NCBI GenBank assembly: GCA_964462585.1
Contig: CAYXAK010000076.1
Location: 1-8,616 of the forward strand
DNA length: 8,616 nt
From: Halarsenatibacter sp964462585
Lineage (GTDB): Bacteria; Bacillota; Halanaerobiia; Halanaerobiales; Halarsenatibacteraceae
Direction of reading: 5' to 3'
Shown here in pieces: positions 1 to 7,293 of this stretch. The stretch's first letter is position 1. The number at the start of each line of letters is the position of its first letter. The position numbers and the translations under genes are program-made. Under the pieces are notes generated by a model. It saw nothing but the letters and a program-made list of their open reading frames with translations, did not search any database and was not told where the DNA came from.

Positions 1-1122
1 ACTCATGGTGCCAGTGAGACCCATCCTGCTTACTTCCATGTTGAAAAAGAGGTTAAAATGGGAGAGGAGGCTAAATTTTCTCTGACTCAGGGCGAAGCCG
101 CCTGGATAGCGACCGGTGCGATGCTGCCCGATGGGGCTGATTGCTGTGTGATGGTGGAGAACACCGATAGAATTTCCCCATCCCGTATTGAGGTCTATGA
201 CGATCTTGCCCCGGGCCAGAATGTTATAAAACAGGGCGATGATGTCAAAGGAGGAGAAGAGCTTTTATCAGCCGGGCAGAGAATAAGAGCTCAGGATATA
301 GGGGCTATGGCCGGCCTGGGCATGGTGAAAGTCGGGGTATTTCAAAAGCCTGATATTGCCCTTCTCTCCACAGGTGATGAAATAGTTCCTCCAGAGGCTG
401 ACAAAAAGGCCGGAGAGATAAGAGATATCAATACTCCAGCACTCTCTGCGCTCTATGAGAAATGGGGAGGAACTATAGGTGAAAGTGTCATCGTCGAAGA
501 TGAGCCGGAGAGATTGCGGAATAAGATAGAGGAAAATCTCGACAGGGATATTATTGTAATATCCGGGGGAAGCTCTGTGGGAACCCGGGATTTTACGATA
601 GATGTTATCGAGGAACTGGGAGAGCCGGGAGTTCTGCTTCATGGTCTGGCGGTGAAACCGGGCAAACCGACTATACTGGGCAGGGTTTCCAATACACCGG
701 TGCTGGGTCTTCCGGGCAATCCGGCCTCCGCCTGGGTGGTCAGCTGTATTGTGCTTCCCGATCTCATCAATGTAATGCGGGGGATTGCCCCGGCTGAACC
801 TGAAGAGCTCAAATCACAGGCCAAATTGGGCTCACTTAAAACCAGGATACCCTCTGCCAGGGGAAAAGATGAGTTTATTCCGGTCAGATTCATCAACGAT
901 GAGGAAGTGCTTTTAACCGGGGAGGAGATCGGTGTCAAAAAAGTTGCTCCGATACCGGGCAAATCCAATTTGATCACAACTCTCGTTGAGGCTCAGGGCT
1001 TTATACATATTTCTGCGGGCTGTGAAGGGCTTGCCAGGGGAAGCCCGGTCAGAGTTTATCCCCTGGATTCTGAAGCCGGACTTTTAGCTCTGGGGAGGGC
1101 GGATAGCCATGCCGGTGAATGA
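1..1122 (+). CDS. moeA: Molybdopterin molybdenumtransferase MoeA (5' end missing)
   Basis: MoeA inserts molybdate or tungstate into adenylylated molybdopterin, the last step of basic cofactor synthesis, in the cytoplasm. The reading frame is open from base 1, and the first residues (THGASETHPAY) match the stretch that follows the MDGYA motif in MoeA. Roughly 65-75 N-terminal residues are therefore outside the window, and the ATG at 58 is internal. Visible family motifs are STGDEIV (367-387), GGSSVGTRDF (565-594), KPGKP (655-669) and GLPGNP (706-723), which make up the MoCF nucleotide/pterin-binding domain. A C-terminal beta domain containing IPGKSNLI and a typical GCEGLARGSPVRVYPL ending follows. 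The KPGKP lysines and GLPGNP are intact, so this copy looks catalytically normal. Its stop codon overlaps the next gene, another MoeA, by 14 bases. The family call is secure; molybdenum versus tungsten preference cannot be read from sequence. Confidence 0.96.
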   Translation, partial: THGASETHPAYFHVEKEVKMGEEAKFSLTQGEAAWIATGAMLPDGADCCVMVENTDRISPSRIEVYDDLAPGQNVIKQGDDVKGGEELLSAGQRIRAQDIGAMAGLGMVKVGVFQKPDIALLSTGDEIVPPEADKKAGEIRDINTPALSALYEKWGGTIGESVIVEDEPERLRNKIEENLDRDIIVISGGSSVGTRDFTIDVIEELGEPGVLLHGLAVKPGKPTILGRVSNTPVLGLPGNPASAWVVSCIVLPDLINVMRGIAPAEPEELKSQAKLGSLKTRIPSARGKDEFIPVRFINDEEVLLTGEEIGVKKVAPIPGKSNLITTLVEAQGFIHISAGCEGLARGSPVRVYPLDSEAGLLALGRADSHAGE

Positions 1123-3055
1123 GAGAAATATATATCTTGACAAGAAGACACTGTCCGAAGCTCGAAATATCTGGTTCAATATGCTCGAGGGCCGGGAACT
1201 AAAGGCTGAGAGAATTCCCGCTGAAAATGCGGCGGGAAGAATCAGTGCAGAGCCCGTCAGGGCCAGAAGGTCCGCTCCTCATTTTTATGCTGCCGCCATG
1301 GATGGATATGCCCTCAGGGCCGAGGACACTGAGGGGGTCAATGAGCGCAATCCCCTAACATTTGCTGTTCCCGAGCAGGCAGTTGAAGTTAACACAGGCA
1401 GTGCGGTGCCGGAGGAGTTCAACGCCGTCATCAAAGTTGAGGATGTAGAGCAGATCGATGAAAACAGCATCAGAATATTCAGCAGTGTACCGCCCTGGCA
1501 CAATCTGCGCTCAATCGGTGAGAGTGTATTAAAGGGTGATCAGTTGCTCACAACCCGGGAGAGGATAACACCCCATCATGTCGGGGCTCTCCTCGAAGCA
1601 GGTGTGCTGGAAGTAAAGGTCATCAAAAAGCCCGAATTGAGCGTTATTCCCACCGGCGATGAAATCGTTCCTCCCCACCAGGAGCCTGGCCGGGGTGAGA
1701 CTGTGGATTTCAATTCTGCCATGATAACCGCCGGGAGCAGAAAGGCAGGGGCTTTGGTTGAAAGGCATTCTATCATTCCTGACAATCCGGAGAAGATAGA
1801 GGATGAGCTGCAGAAGGCTGTCAGACAGAGTGATCTGGTGGCTGTGATTGCCGGATCCTCTGCGGGCTCCAGAGATTATACAGCTGATATTATAGATAAA
1901 ATGGGTGAGATATGGGTGCACGGTGTGGATATTATGCCCGGAAAGCCGGTTCTGCTGGGCGAGATTGACTCCACGCCGGTAGTAGGCCTGCCGGGTTATC
2001 CTCTTTCCTGTCTGCTGGATTATGATCTGTTTTTAAAACCCGCACTTTTAAAATTGAGCGGCAGTGAGCCTGAGGAGATTGAGAGCTGGAATGTCCGCAT
2101 CAAAAGAAAGATCAGCTCAACACCCGGTGTGCTGGAATTTATCAGGGTGAATTTGCGCCAGGAGGATGAGCTGATTGCCGCCCCCAGGAGAAGGGGTTCG
2201 GCAGCGATGAAATCACTCCTGCAGGCCGATGGCTATCTTAAAATACCCCCGGAAAAGGAGGGGCTTTTCTCCGGGGAGGCGGCAGAGATAATCCCGCTCA
2301 CCTCCAGAAAAGATGTTGAAAACAGCCTGCTTTTGCTGGGCAGCAATGATCCTGCCCTGGAGGAGCTGAGAGAACTGCTGGCGCAAAAGGATAACTTCGG
2401 CCAGCTTAAGCTGCAGTCACGGGGAAGTCAGGCAGGCATACATGCTCTTTTGAGGGGAGAGGCCGATATTGCGGCAGCACATCTTCTTGATCCCGGGACT
2501 GGCGAATACAATATTCCCTATCTGGCTGAGGTAACTGAGGATGATTATAATCTGATAACTCTGGCCTGGCGCAGACAGGGCTTCATTTTCAGAGAGGATT
2601 CATCGCTCTCTGAAATAGAAAATCTATCCCAGCTCTCCAGATCCGATCACACCTTTATAAACAGACAGCGAGGAGCAGGGACCAGAATCCTCCTGGATTA
2701 TCATCTCTCCCGTCAGGGTATTGAACCGGGCGATATCAAAGGATATAATAAAGAGGAGTATACACATGCTGCCGTTGCCCAGGCTGTGGCCAGCGGTGCT
2801 GCCGATGTTACTCTGGGCATCAAGGCTGCTGCCCGCGCTTTCGAGCTGAGTTTTAAATCTTTATTTACGGAGAGATTTGAACTGATATATCCGGCGGATC
2901 TCAGCGGTGACAGGAGAGTGACAGCCCTCAAAGAGGTGATCTCCTCCCACAGCTTCAAAAAAAGGCTGCAGGAGATGGGTGGTTATCTGCTTGATGATAC
3001 CGGATTGGAGCGCAGTTATACTCCTTCAGAAAGAGGTGATGAAATTGACGATTAA
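1109..3055 (+). CDS. MoeA fused to a C-terminal PBP-like (molybdate-binding type) domain
   Basis: This is a 648-residue protein, against about 400 for plain MoeA. Residues 1 to about 400 are MoeA: MDGYALRAEDT at 64-74, PTGDEIV at 181-187, AGSSAGSRDY at 248-257, MPGKP at 276-280 and GLPGYPLS at 293-300. From about 403 to 635 comes a periplasmic-binding-protein-like domain, recognised by LLLLGSNDPALEEL, SRGSQAGIHALLRGEADIAAAHLLD, GEYNIPYL, INRQRGAGTRILLDYHL and GYNKEEYTHAAVAQAVASG. This resembles the family seen in COG1910/PF12727 proteins. There is no signal peptide, so the binding domain should be cytoplasmic. By inference it could hold or sense molybdate, tungstate or a cofactor intermediate. 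The MoeA core departs from the neighbouring copy: KPGKP reads MPGKP, GGSS reads AGSS and GLPGNP reads GLPGYP. Start: ATG 1109 with GGAGG at 1094-1098, ten bases upstream. The architecture is known for MoeA homologues; the role of the extra domain is unsettled. Confidence 0.94.
   Translation: MPVNERNIYLDKKTLSEARNIWFNMLEGRELKAERIPAENAAGRISAEPVRARRSAPHFYAAAMDGYALRAEDTEGVNERNPLTFAVPEQAVEVNTGSAVPEEFNAVIKVEDVEQIDENSIRIFSSVPPWHNLRSIGESVLKGDQLLTTRERITPHHVGALLEAGVLEVKVIKKPELSVIPTGDEIVPPHQEPGRGETVDFNSAMITAGSRKAGALVERHSIIPDNPEKIEDELQKAVRQSDLVAVIAGSSAGSRDYTADIIDKMGEIWVHGVDIMPGKPVLLGEIDSTPVVGLPGYPLSCLLDYDLFLKPALLKLSGSEPEEIESWNVRIKRKISSTPGVLEFIRVNLRQEDELIAAPRRRGSAAMKSLLQADGYLKIPPEKEGLFSGEAAEIIPLTSRKDVENSLLLLGSNDPALEELRELLAQKDNFGQLKLQSRGSQAGIHALLRGEADIAAAHLLDPGTGEYNIPYLAEVTEDDYNLITLAWRRQGFIFREDSSLSEIENLSQLSRSDHTFINRQRGAGTRILLDYHLSRQGIEPGDIKGYNKEEYTHAAVAQAVASGAADVTLGIKAAARAFELSFKSLFTERFELIYPADLSGDRRVTALKEVISSHSFKKRLQEMGGYLLDDTGLERSYTPSERGDEIDD
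3033..3040 (+). promoter_or_regulatory. Ribosome binding site bearing on the moaA start
   Basis: GAGGTGAT is a strong match to the 16S rRNA anti-Shine-Dalgarno tail, and it sits inside the end of the MoeA-PBP gene. It overlaps ATG 3039, leaving only about two bases between GAGG and that ATG. TTG 3045 lies about eight bases downstream of GAGG, the usual spacing. Both starts give a normal MoaA N-terminus, differing by two residues (MKLTINAAG or MTINAAG), so sequence alone does not decide. Confidence 0.5.
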
Positions 3056-4034
3056 TGCCGCCGGCGATAGAGAGATTGATTATATGAGAATCTCAATCAC
3101 TGACCGCTGCAATTTTCGCTGCAGTTACTGTATGCCATCTGAGGGAGTTGAGTGTAAACCAAAGGATGAGATCATGAGCTATGAGGATATACTGGAGGTT
3201 GTCCGCATCGCAGTCAGCGAAGGCATAACCACCTTCCGCATCACGGGAGGAGAACCCCTGGTGAGGCTGGGTGTGGAAAATTTGATTGATAGCATGGATG
3301 ATATAGAGGGCTGCAGGGAGATAACCATGACCAGCAACGGATATCTCCTGGAGGAGAAGGCTGAAGAGTTGGCAGAGGCCGGACTTGACCGGGTCAATAT
3401 CAGCCTCGATACTCTGCAGGAGAAAAAATTTGCGGAGATCACGGGAGTTGACGGCTTATCCCGGGTGCTGGAAGGTATAGAAGGGGCGAGAAATGCCGGG
3501 CTCAACCCCCTTAAAATAAATACCGTTGTCAAAAAAGAGTTGAATGATGATGAGATTGAGGATTTTGTGCAGTTTGCCGGCAACAAAAATCTTAATCTGA
3601 GATTTATAGAATATATGCCCTTTACCGAAGAAGCTTCAGCAGAATCAGGTTATGATGCTGATTCTGAATATCGGATATCCCTGGCGGAGATAAAAACCCG
3701 GGTTGAAAACAAACATGAACTTAAACCTGCTGACATCAGAGGAAAGGGGCCCGCTCAAAACTTCTGGCTGGATAACAGTGAGGCTGTGATCGGTTTCATA
3801 TCACCTGTTAGCCACAATATTTGTGGGAACTGCAACAGACTGAGGCTGACAGCTGATGGCAATATCCGGCCCTGTCTGGCCCGTGAGAATGAGATTTCCC
3901 TATATGAAGGTGGAAAGCTTAAATCCCCCCGTAAAATCAGAGATGCACTGCAGGGTTCTGCCCTGAAAAAACCGGCGGAGAATGACTTTCAGCCGGGTTG
4001 TAATGACAGAAATATGTCTCAGATAGGAGGTTAG
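3039..4034 (+). CDS. moaA: GTP 3',8-cyclase MoaA (radical SAM)
   Basis: MoaA uses S-adenosylmethionine and two 4Fe-4S clusters to rearrange GTP into 3',8-cyclo-GTP, the first step of molybdopterin synthesis. The protein is 331 residues from ATG 3039, the normal family length. The radical-SAM cluster motif CNFRCSYC gives C24, C28 and C31, and RITGGEPLVR follows as the SAM-binding strand. The C-terminal GTP-binding cluster is C262, C265 and C279 within CGNCNRLRLTADG and IRPCL. The protein ends in the diagnostic NMSQIGG, whose glycine pair is needed for activity in studied MoaA proteins. The open frame extends upstream to 2979, but that part lies inside the previous gene and has no homology. An alternative start is TTG 3045, which is better spaced from the GAGGTGAT at 3033-3040. 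The gene overlaps the MoeA-PBP gene by 17 bases (11 with the TTG start). Confidence 0.96.
   Translation: MKLTINAAGDREIDYMRISITDRCNFRCSYCMPSEGVECKPKDEIMSYEDILEVVRIAVSEGITTFRITGGEPLVRLGVENLIDSMDDIEGCREITMTSNGYLLEEKAEELAEAGLDRVNISLDTLQEKKFAEITGVDGLSRVLEGIEGARNAGLNPLKINTVVKKELNDDEIEDFVQFAGNKNLNLRFIEYMPFTEEASAESGYDADSEYRISLAEIKTRVENKHELKPADIRGKGPAQNFWLDNSEAVIGFISPVSHNICGNCNRLRLTADGNIRPCLARENEISLYEGGKLKSPRKIRDALQGSALKKPAENDFQPGCNDRNMSQIGG
3640..3666 (+). repeat. Perfect 9-base inverted repeat inside moaA
   Basis: CAGAATCAG at 3640-3648 and its exact reverse complement CTGATTCTG at 3658-3666 flank a nine-base loop. The hairpin lies in a variable loop of MoaA (around EASAESGYDADSE) and has no U-tract after it, so it is not a terminator. 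It may be chance or a weak mRNA structure. Confidence 0.5.
4025..4031 (+). promoter_or_regulatory. Ribosome binding site fixing the TTG start of moaC-MOSC
   Basis: AGGAGGT is a near-perfect Shine-Dalgarno sequence lying in the last codons of moaA (the glycine pair is encoded by GGA GGT). It stands eight bases before TTG 4039, so the constrained MoaA C-terminus also serves as the ribosome site of the next gene. Confidence 0.85.
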
Positions 4035-4038
4035 ACCT

Positions 4039-4974
4039 TTGACAGAAAAAAGTTTTACCCATATGGATGAAAAGGGCAGGATAAATATGGTAGATATCAG
4101 TGAAAAGGACATATCCTATCGCCAGGCCAGGGCGAAGGGAAAGATCAAAATGAAGCGGGAAACTCTCTCCAGAATTGAAAATATGGAGATAGATAAAGGC
4201 CCTGTTCTGGAGACGGCCCGACTGGCCGGGATTATGGCCGCCAAGAAGACCGCTGAAGCTGTGCCTCTCTGCCATCAGATACCTCTCAGCGGTGTTGAGC
4301 TGGATTTTGAAATTAATAAACCTGACAGTATCGAAATAGAATGCAGTGTCAGGACATCCGCCCGCACGGGAGTTGAGATGGAGGCACTGCACGGTGTCTC
4401 ACTGGCTGCTCTGACGGTATATGATATGTGCAAAGCTGTGGATAGAGAGATGGAGATTAAAGATATAAGACTCATGGAAAAGACCGGAGGGGAGTCCGGA
4501 GAATTTATCAGAACCGATCGGGAGAAAATAGGTGAGGTTGTGGCAGTTTGCATGAGCCAGGAAAAAGGCACCCGCAAAAAACCCGTCCCGGAAATCGAGC
4601 TGGCCGTGGATCACGGGATCAAAGGTGATGCCCATGCCGGTGACTGGCACAGGCAGATAAGCCTTCTGGCCGAGGAGAGCATACTTCTCATGAAGGATGA
4701 GCTCGATGGTGATGATTTAGCCCTGGGTTTTGGGGATTTTGCCGAGAATATAGCCACAAGGGGCATAAAACTCCATGAACTTAAACCCGGCCGAAGAATT
4801 AAAATCGGTGAGGAAGTTCTCCTGGAGATCACCCAGATTGGCAAAGAATGCCATTCCGGCTGTGAGATTGCCCGCAAGACAGGCAGCTGCATAATGCCGG
4901 AACAGGGTGTATTTGCTTCGGTCATAGCCGGAGGCAAAGTTCGCCCTGGTGATGACCTCTACTTTAAGGAGTGA
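4039..4974 (+). CDS. moaC: MoaC-MOSC fusion: cyclic pyranopterin monophosphate synthase with MOSC domain
   Basis: Residues 1 to about 158 are MoaC, which converts 3',8-cyclo-GTP to cyclic pyranopterin monophosphate. The start FTHMDEKGRINMVDIS, PLCHQIPL (76-83), TGVEMEALHGVS (110-121) and the catalytic-type YDMCKAVD with D129 and K132 are all present. After a short linker (RTDREKIGE), residues 166-311 form a MOSC domain: VCMSQEKGTRKKP, the GIKGDAHAG strand (193-201), a QISLLAEE helix, FAENIATRG and the GKECHSGCEI loop with C271. MOSC domains occur in molybdenum cofactor sulfurases and in YiiM-type proteins, and are thought to handle sulfur or bind cofactor. Usual MoaC length is about 160, so this is a true in-frame fusion with no frameshift. 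The start is TTG 4039: AGGAGG at 4025-4030 is eight bases upstream, and the N-terminus from there matches MoaC fully, whereas ATG 4063 would delete conserved residues. The gap to moaA is four bases. Confidence 0.95.
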   Translation: MTEKSFTHMDEKGRINMVDISEKDISYRQARAKGKIKMKRETLSRIENMEIDKGPVLETARLAGIMAAKKTAEAVPLCHQIPLSGVELDFEINKPDSIEIECSVRTSARTGVEMEALHGVSLAALTVYDMCKAVDREMEIKDIRLMEKTGGESGEFIRTDREKIGEVVAVCMSQEKGTRKKPVPEIELAVDHGIKGDAHAGDWHRQISLLAEESILLMKDELDGDDLALGFGDFAENIATRGIKLHELKPGRRIKIGEEVLLEITQIGKECHSGCEIARKTGSCIMPEQGVFASVIAGGKVRPGDDLYFKE

Positions 4975-4978
4975 GAGC

Positions 4979-5458
4979 ATGAATGCAGCCATACTCATAA
5001 TGAGCGATAAAAGTTCCAGCGGCGAAAGAGAGGATGCCAGCGGCCCGGTGATTGAAAATTTTGTTGGAGAAGGTGGAGGAGAGATTAAAGAATACAGGAT
5101 AATCCCTGACGATTATGACAGGATTGTAAAAGAGCTGAACGAACTCAGTGAAATAGATGATGTGGAGATCATCTTTACCTCTGGAGGCACAGGCTTTGCT
5201 CCCCGGGATATCACCCCTGAGGCCACATCCGAGGTCATTGAAAAGGAAGTGCCGGGTCTGCCGGAAAAAATGAGAGCTGATACCTCTAAATTCACAGAAT
5301 TAACCTATCTTTCCCGGGCTAAGGCCGGCATTAAGGGGGACTGTTTGATAGTCAATCTTCCCGGAAAGCCTGAGGCTGTCGAACAGTGCCTTGAGAGCGT
5401 TATCGATATAATCCCTCACGGACTTGATATTCTGCGGGGCAGTATTACGGAGCACTGA
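4979..5458 (+). CDS. mog: MogA/MoaB-family molybdopterin adenylyltransferase
   Basis: This family transfers AMP from ATP to molybdopterin, activating it for metal insertion by MoeA. The 159-residue protein is a single MoCF domain of normal length. It shows SDKSSSGEREDASGP (9-23), the pterin-binding TSGGTGFAPRDITPEAT (67-83), EVPGLPEKMR (90-99), and the C-terminal NLPGKPEAV (126-134) followed by IIPHGLDILRG. Start: ATG 4979 has AAGGAG at 4966-4971, seven bases upstream. The in-frame codons back to 4949 lie inside the preceding gene and add a tail with no homology. It begins four bases after moaC-MOSC, in the same operon. MogA and MoaB share fold and reaction, so the exact name is not certain. 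The presence of two MoeA partners in the same cluster supports the role. Confidence 0.94.
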   Translation: MNAAILIMSDKSSSGEREDASGPVIENFVGEGGGEIKEYRIIPDDYDRIVKELNELSEIDDVEIIFTSGGTGFAPRDITPEATSEVIEKEVPGLPEKMRADTSKFTELTYLSRAKAGIKGDCLIVNLPGKPEAVEQCLESVIDIIPHGLDILRGSITEH

Positions 5459-5481
5459 ATGATTAAATCGAGGTGGTAATT

Positions 5482-7293
5482 ATGGACGGCTGGATGGGAA
5501 AAGCACTCAAAATAGATCTGCGGGAAAGATCAGCTGAGATTGAAAATCTGCCCGGCAGGGCAGAGCTTAATTTTTTAGGCGGGCGCGGGCTGGGTGACTA
5601 TATTCTGGCGGAGAGGTTAAACCCCGATGTTGATCCACTATCTCCTGAAAATATACTGGTGGCTGCTGTGGGACCTCTCACTGCCACAGTAGTTCCGACT
5701 ACGGGCAGGATGGCCATGATATCTAAATCTCCGCTAACCGGCACCATCTTTGATTCCAATGCCGGCGGACACTGGGGTCCGGCTCTGAAAAAAGCCGGTT
5801 TTGATGCCCTCATTATCAGGGGCAGCTGTGATGAACTGCACAGAATTGAGATCTATGAGAATGATGTGAAGATAATACCCTGTTCTGAACTCAGAGAGAA
5901 GAGCACCACATCCACCTGGAGATCGCTGCAGGAAAAAGCTTCCGATTATCGACATCTTTCCATAGGTCCTGCCGGTGAGAATGAGGTGAGATTTGCCTCC
6001 GTTGCCGTGGGGAAAAATGGCACACTGGGCCGGGGTGGTCTTGGTGCGGTTCTGGGCAGCAAAAATATTAAGGCTATCTCCGTCAGAGGCGATAAAAAAC
6101 CGGGTATTGCCGATGAAAAGGAGGTTGATTCAGTCAAAAAGAAATCCCGGGCCTGGCTCGAGGACAGTTCACTCACAGAGGGCAGGCTGCGGGAACTGGG
6201 CACAGCCATGCTCATGAATTTGATCAACGAGGCAGGAGTTCTGCCCACCCACAATTTTCAAAAGACACAGTTCGATCTGGCCGATAGGATTTCCGGGGAG
6301 AATATCGCCCGAAAATTGCCTTCTACCTCCTCCAGCTGTTATAATTGTCCTATAACCTGTTCCAGAAATATAACCGGGGGTGAAGAAGAAAAGTCCAGTC
6401 CGGAGTTCGAGTCTCTGGGTCTTCTTGGTGCAAATCTGGGTTTAAGTGATCCTGATTTTGTCACAGAATTAAATCAATTATGCGATGAGCTGGGTCTTGA
6501 TACCATCTCAACCGGTTCAGTTTTGAGCTGTTATATAGAGATGTCAGATAAAGGTTATATCGATTCTCCCCTGAGTTTCGGCTCCAGGGAGAAGATAGAT
6601 GAATATATCGAATTGATCGCCTTTAGAGAGGGAATAGGGGATGAGCTGGCAGAGGGGTCACTCAGGTTTGCGTCTGAATATGGAGCTTCTGAGCTTTCTA
6701 TGCAGGTGAAAGGGCTTGATATTCCGGCATTTGACCCCCGGGGAATGAAAGGGCAGGCTCTCGGTTATATAACATCCAATAGAGGGGCATGTCACCAGCG
6801 GGCCAATATGATGACCTGGGAGCTGCTGGGTATTCCAGAGAACGTTGACCGCTTCAGTGAAGACGATAAAGCCCCTCTGGTTGTGCATCAGCAGAACTTA
6901 AATGCAATACTGGACTCACTCATTGTATGTAAATTCACTCTTTTTGCTCTTGCTGAGGGTTTTTACAGGGAGATGTTAAATGCTGTAACAGGGGCTGATC
7001 TCAGCGAAGGTGAATTTATGAAAATAGGGCGGAGAATCTGGAATTTAGAGAGGCTGTACAATCTTGCCGCCGGATTCAGACGCCGGGATGACTCACTTCC
7101 GCTCAGATTTAAGCAGGAAAAAGGGAGTGGGCCGGCGGCTGAAGTAATAGTAAATGAAAAGAAAATGCTGGACAGTTATTACCAAAAACGTGGATGGGAT
7201 AAAAGAGGGTTTCCCCTGCCGGATAAACTCTCTGAGCTTGATCTCGAGAAGTTTTCCGGGCTGCTGCCAGGAGGTGGAGGACATGATGTCTGA
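5482..7293 (+). CDS. aor: Aldehyde:ferredoxin oxidoreductase family protein (tungsten enzyme)
   Basis: Family members oxidise aldehydes to acids with ferredoxin as electron acceptor, or the reverse, using a tungsten bis-pterin and one 4Fe-4S cluster. The 603 residues match the usual length of about 605. The N-terminal domain has GWMGKALKIDL, FLGGRGLGDYIL, VPTTGRMAMISKSPLTGT and SNAGGHWGPALKKAGFDALIIRG. Cluster ligands are C286, C289 and C293 (CYNCPITC) plus C483 in DSLIVCKF. The pterin-binding type motif DELGLD is at 335-340, with PEFES at 307-311. HQRAN near 438 probably supplies the histidine equivalent to the active-site one of Pyrococcus AOR. The C-terminus has FRRRDDSLPLRF and YYQKRGWDKRGF. 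There is no signal peptide, so it is cytoplasmic. Start: ATG 5482 follows GAGGTGG at 5470-5476; GTG 5473 overlaps that site and is less likely. Which AOR subtype (AOR, FOR, GOR, WOR or other) and which substrate cannot be told. The 23-base gap upstream contains no promoter I can see. Confidence 0.95.
   Translation: MDGWMGKALKIDLRERSAEIENLPGRAELNFLGGRGLGDYILAERLNPDVDPLSPENILVAAVGPLTATVVPTTGRMAMISKSPLTGTIFDSNAGGHWGPALKKAGFDALIIRGSCDELHRIEIYENDVKIIPCSELREKSTTSTWRSLQEKASDYRHLSIGPAGENEVRFASVAVGKNGTLGRGGLGAVLGSKNIKAISVRGDKKPGIADEKEVDSVKKKSRAWLEDSSLTEGRLRELGTAMLMNLINEAGVLPTHNFQKTQFDLADRISGENIARKLPSTSSSCYNCPITCSRNITGGEEEKSSPEFESLGLLGANLGLSDPDFVTELNQLCDELGLDTISTGSVLSCYIEMSDKGYIDSPLSFGSREKIDEYIELIAFREGIGDELAEGSLRFASEYGASELSMQVKGLDIPAFDPRGMKGQALGYITSNRGACHQRANMMTWELLGIPENVDRFSEDDKAPLVVHQQNLNAILDSLIVCKFTLFALAEGFYREMLNAVTGADLSEGEFMKIGRRIWNLERLYNLAAGFRRRDDSLPLRFKQEKGSGPAAEVIVNEKKMLDSYYQKRGWDKRGFPLPDKLSELDLEKFSGLLPGGGGHDV
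7269..7280 (+). promoter_or_regulatory. Double ribosome binding site of the MoaD-like gene
   Basis: AGGAGGTGGAGG contains two tandem Shine-Dalgarno cores, AGGAGG and GGAGG, within the glycine-rich C-terminus of the AOR gene. The first is spaced eight bases from ATG 7283 and the second five bases from ATG 7286, so both starts are served. It suggests strong translation of the small carrier protein. Confidence 0.75.

Noticed and set aside
58..60. ATG 58 as the start of the first moeA.
   Set aside because: The frame is open upstream to base 1, and those residues align with the MoeA family, so this methionine is internal.
3179..3586. A 135-codon minus-strand open frame.
   Set aside because: It is antisense to the conserved core of moaA; its serine-rich composition is typical of a shadow frame.
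5459..5479. A six-codon mini-frame (ATG at 5459 to TAA at 5479) between mog and aor, possibly a leader peptide.
   Set aside because: It has no ribosome site of its own and no attenuator-like structure follows; a frame this short is expected by chance.
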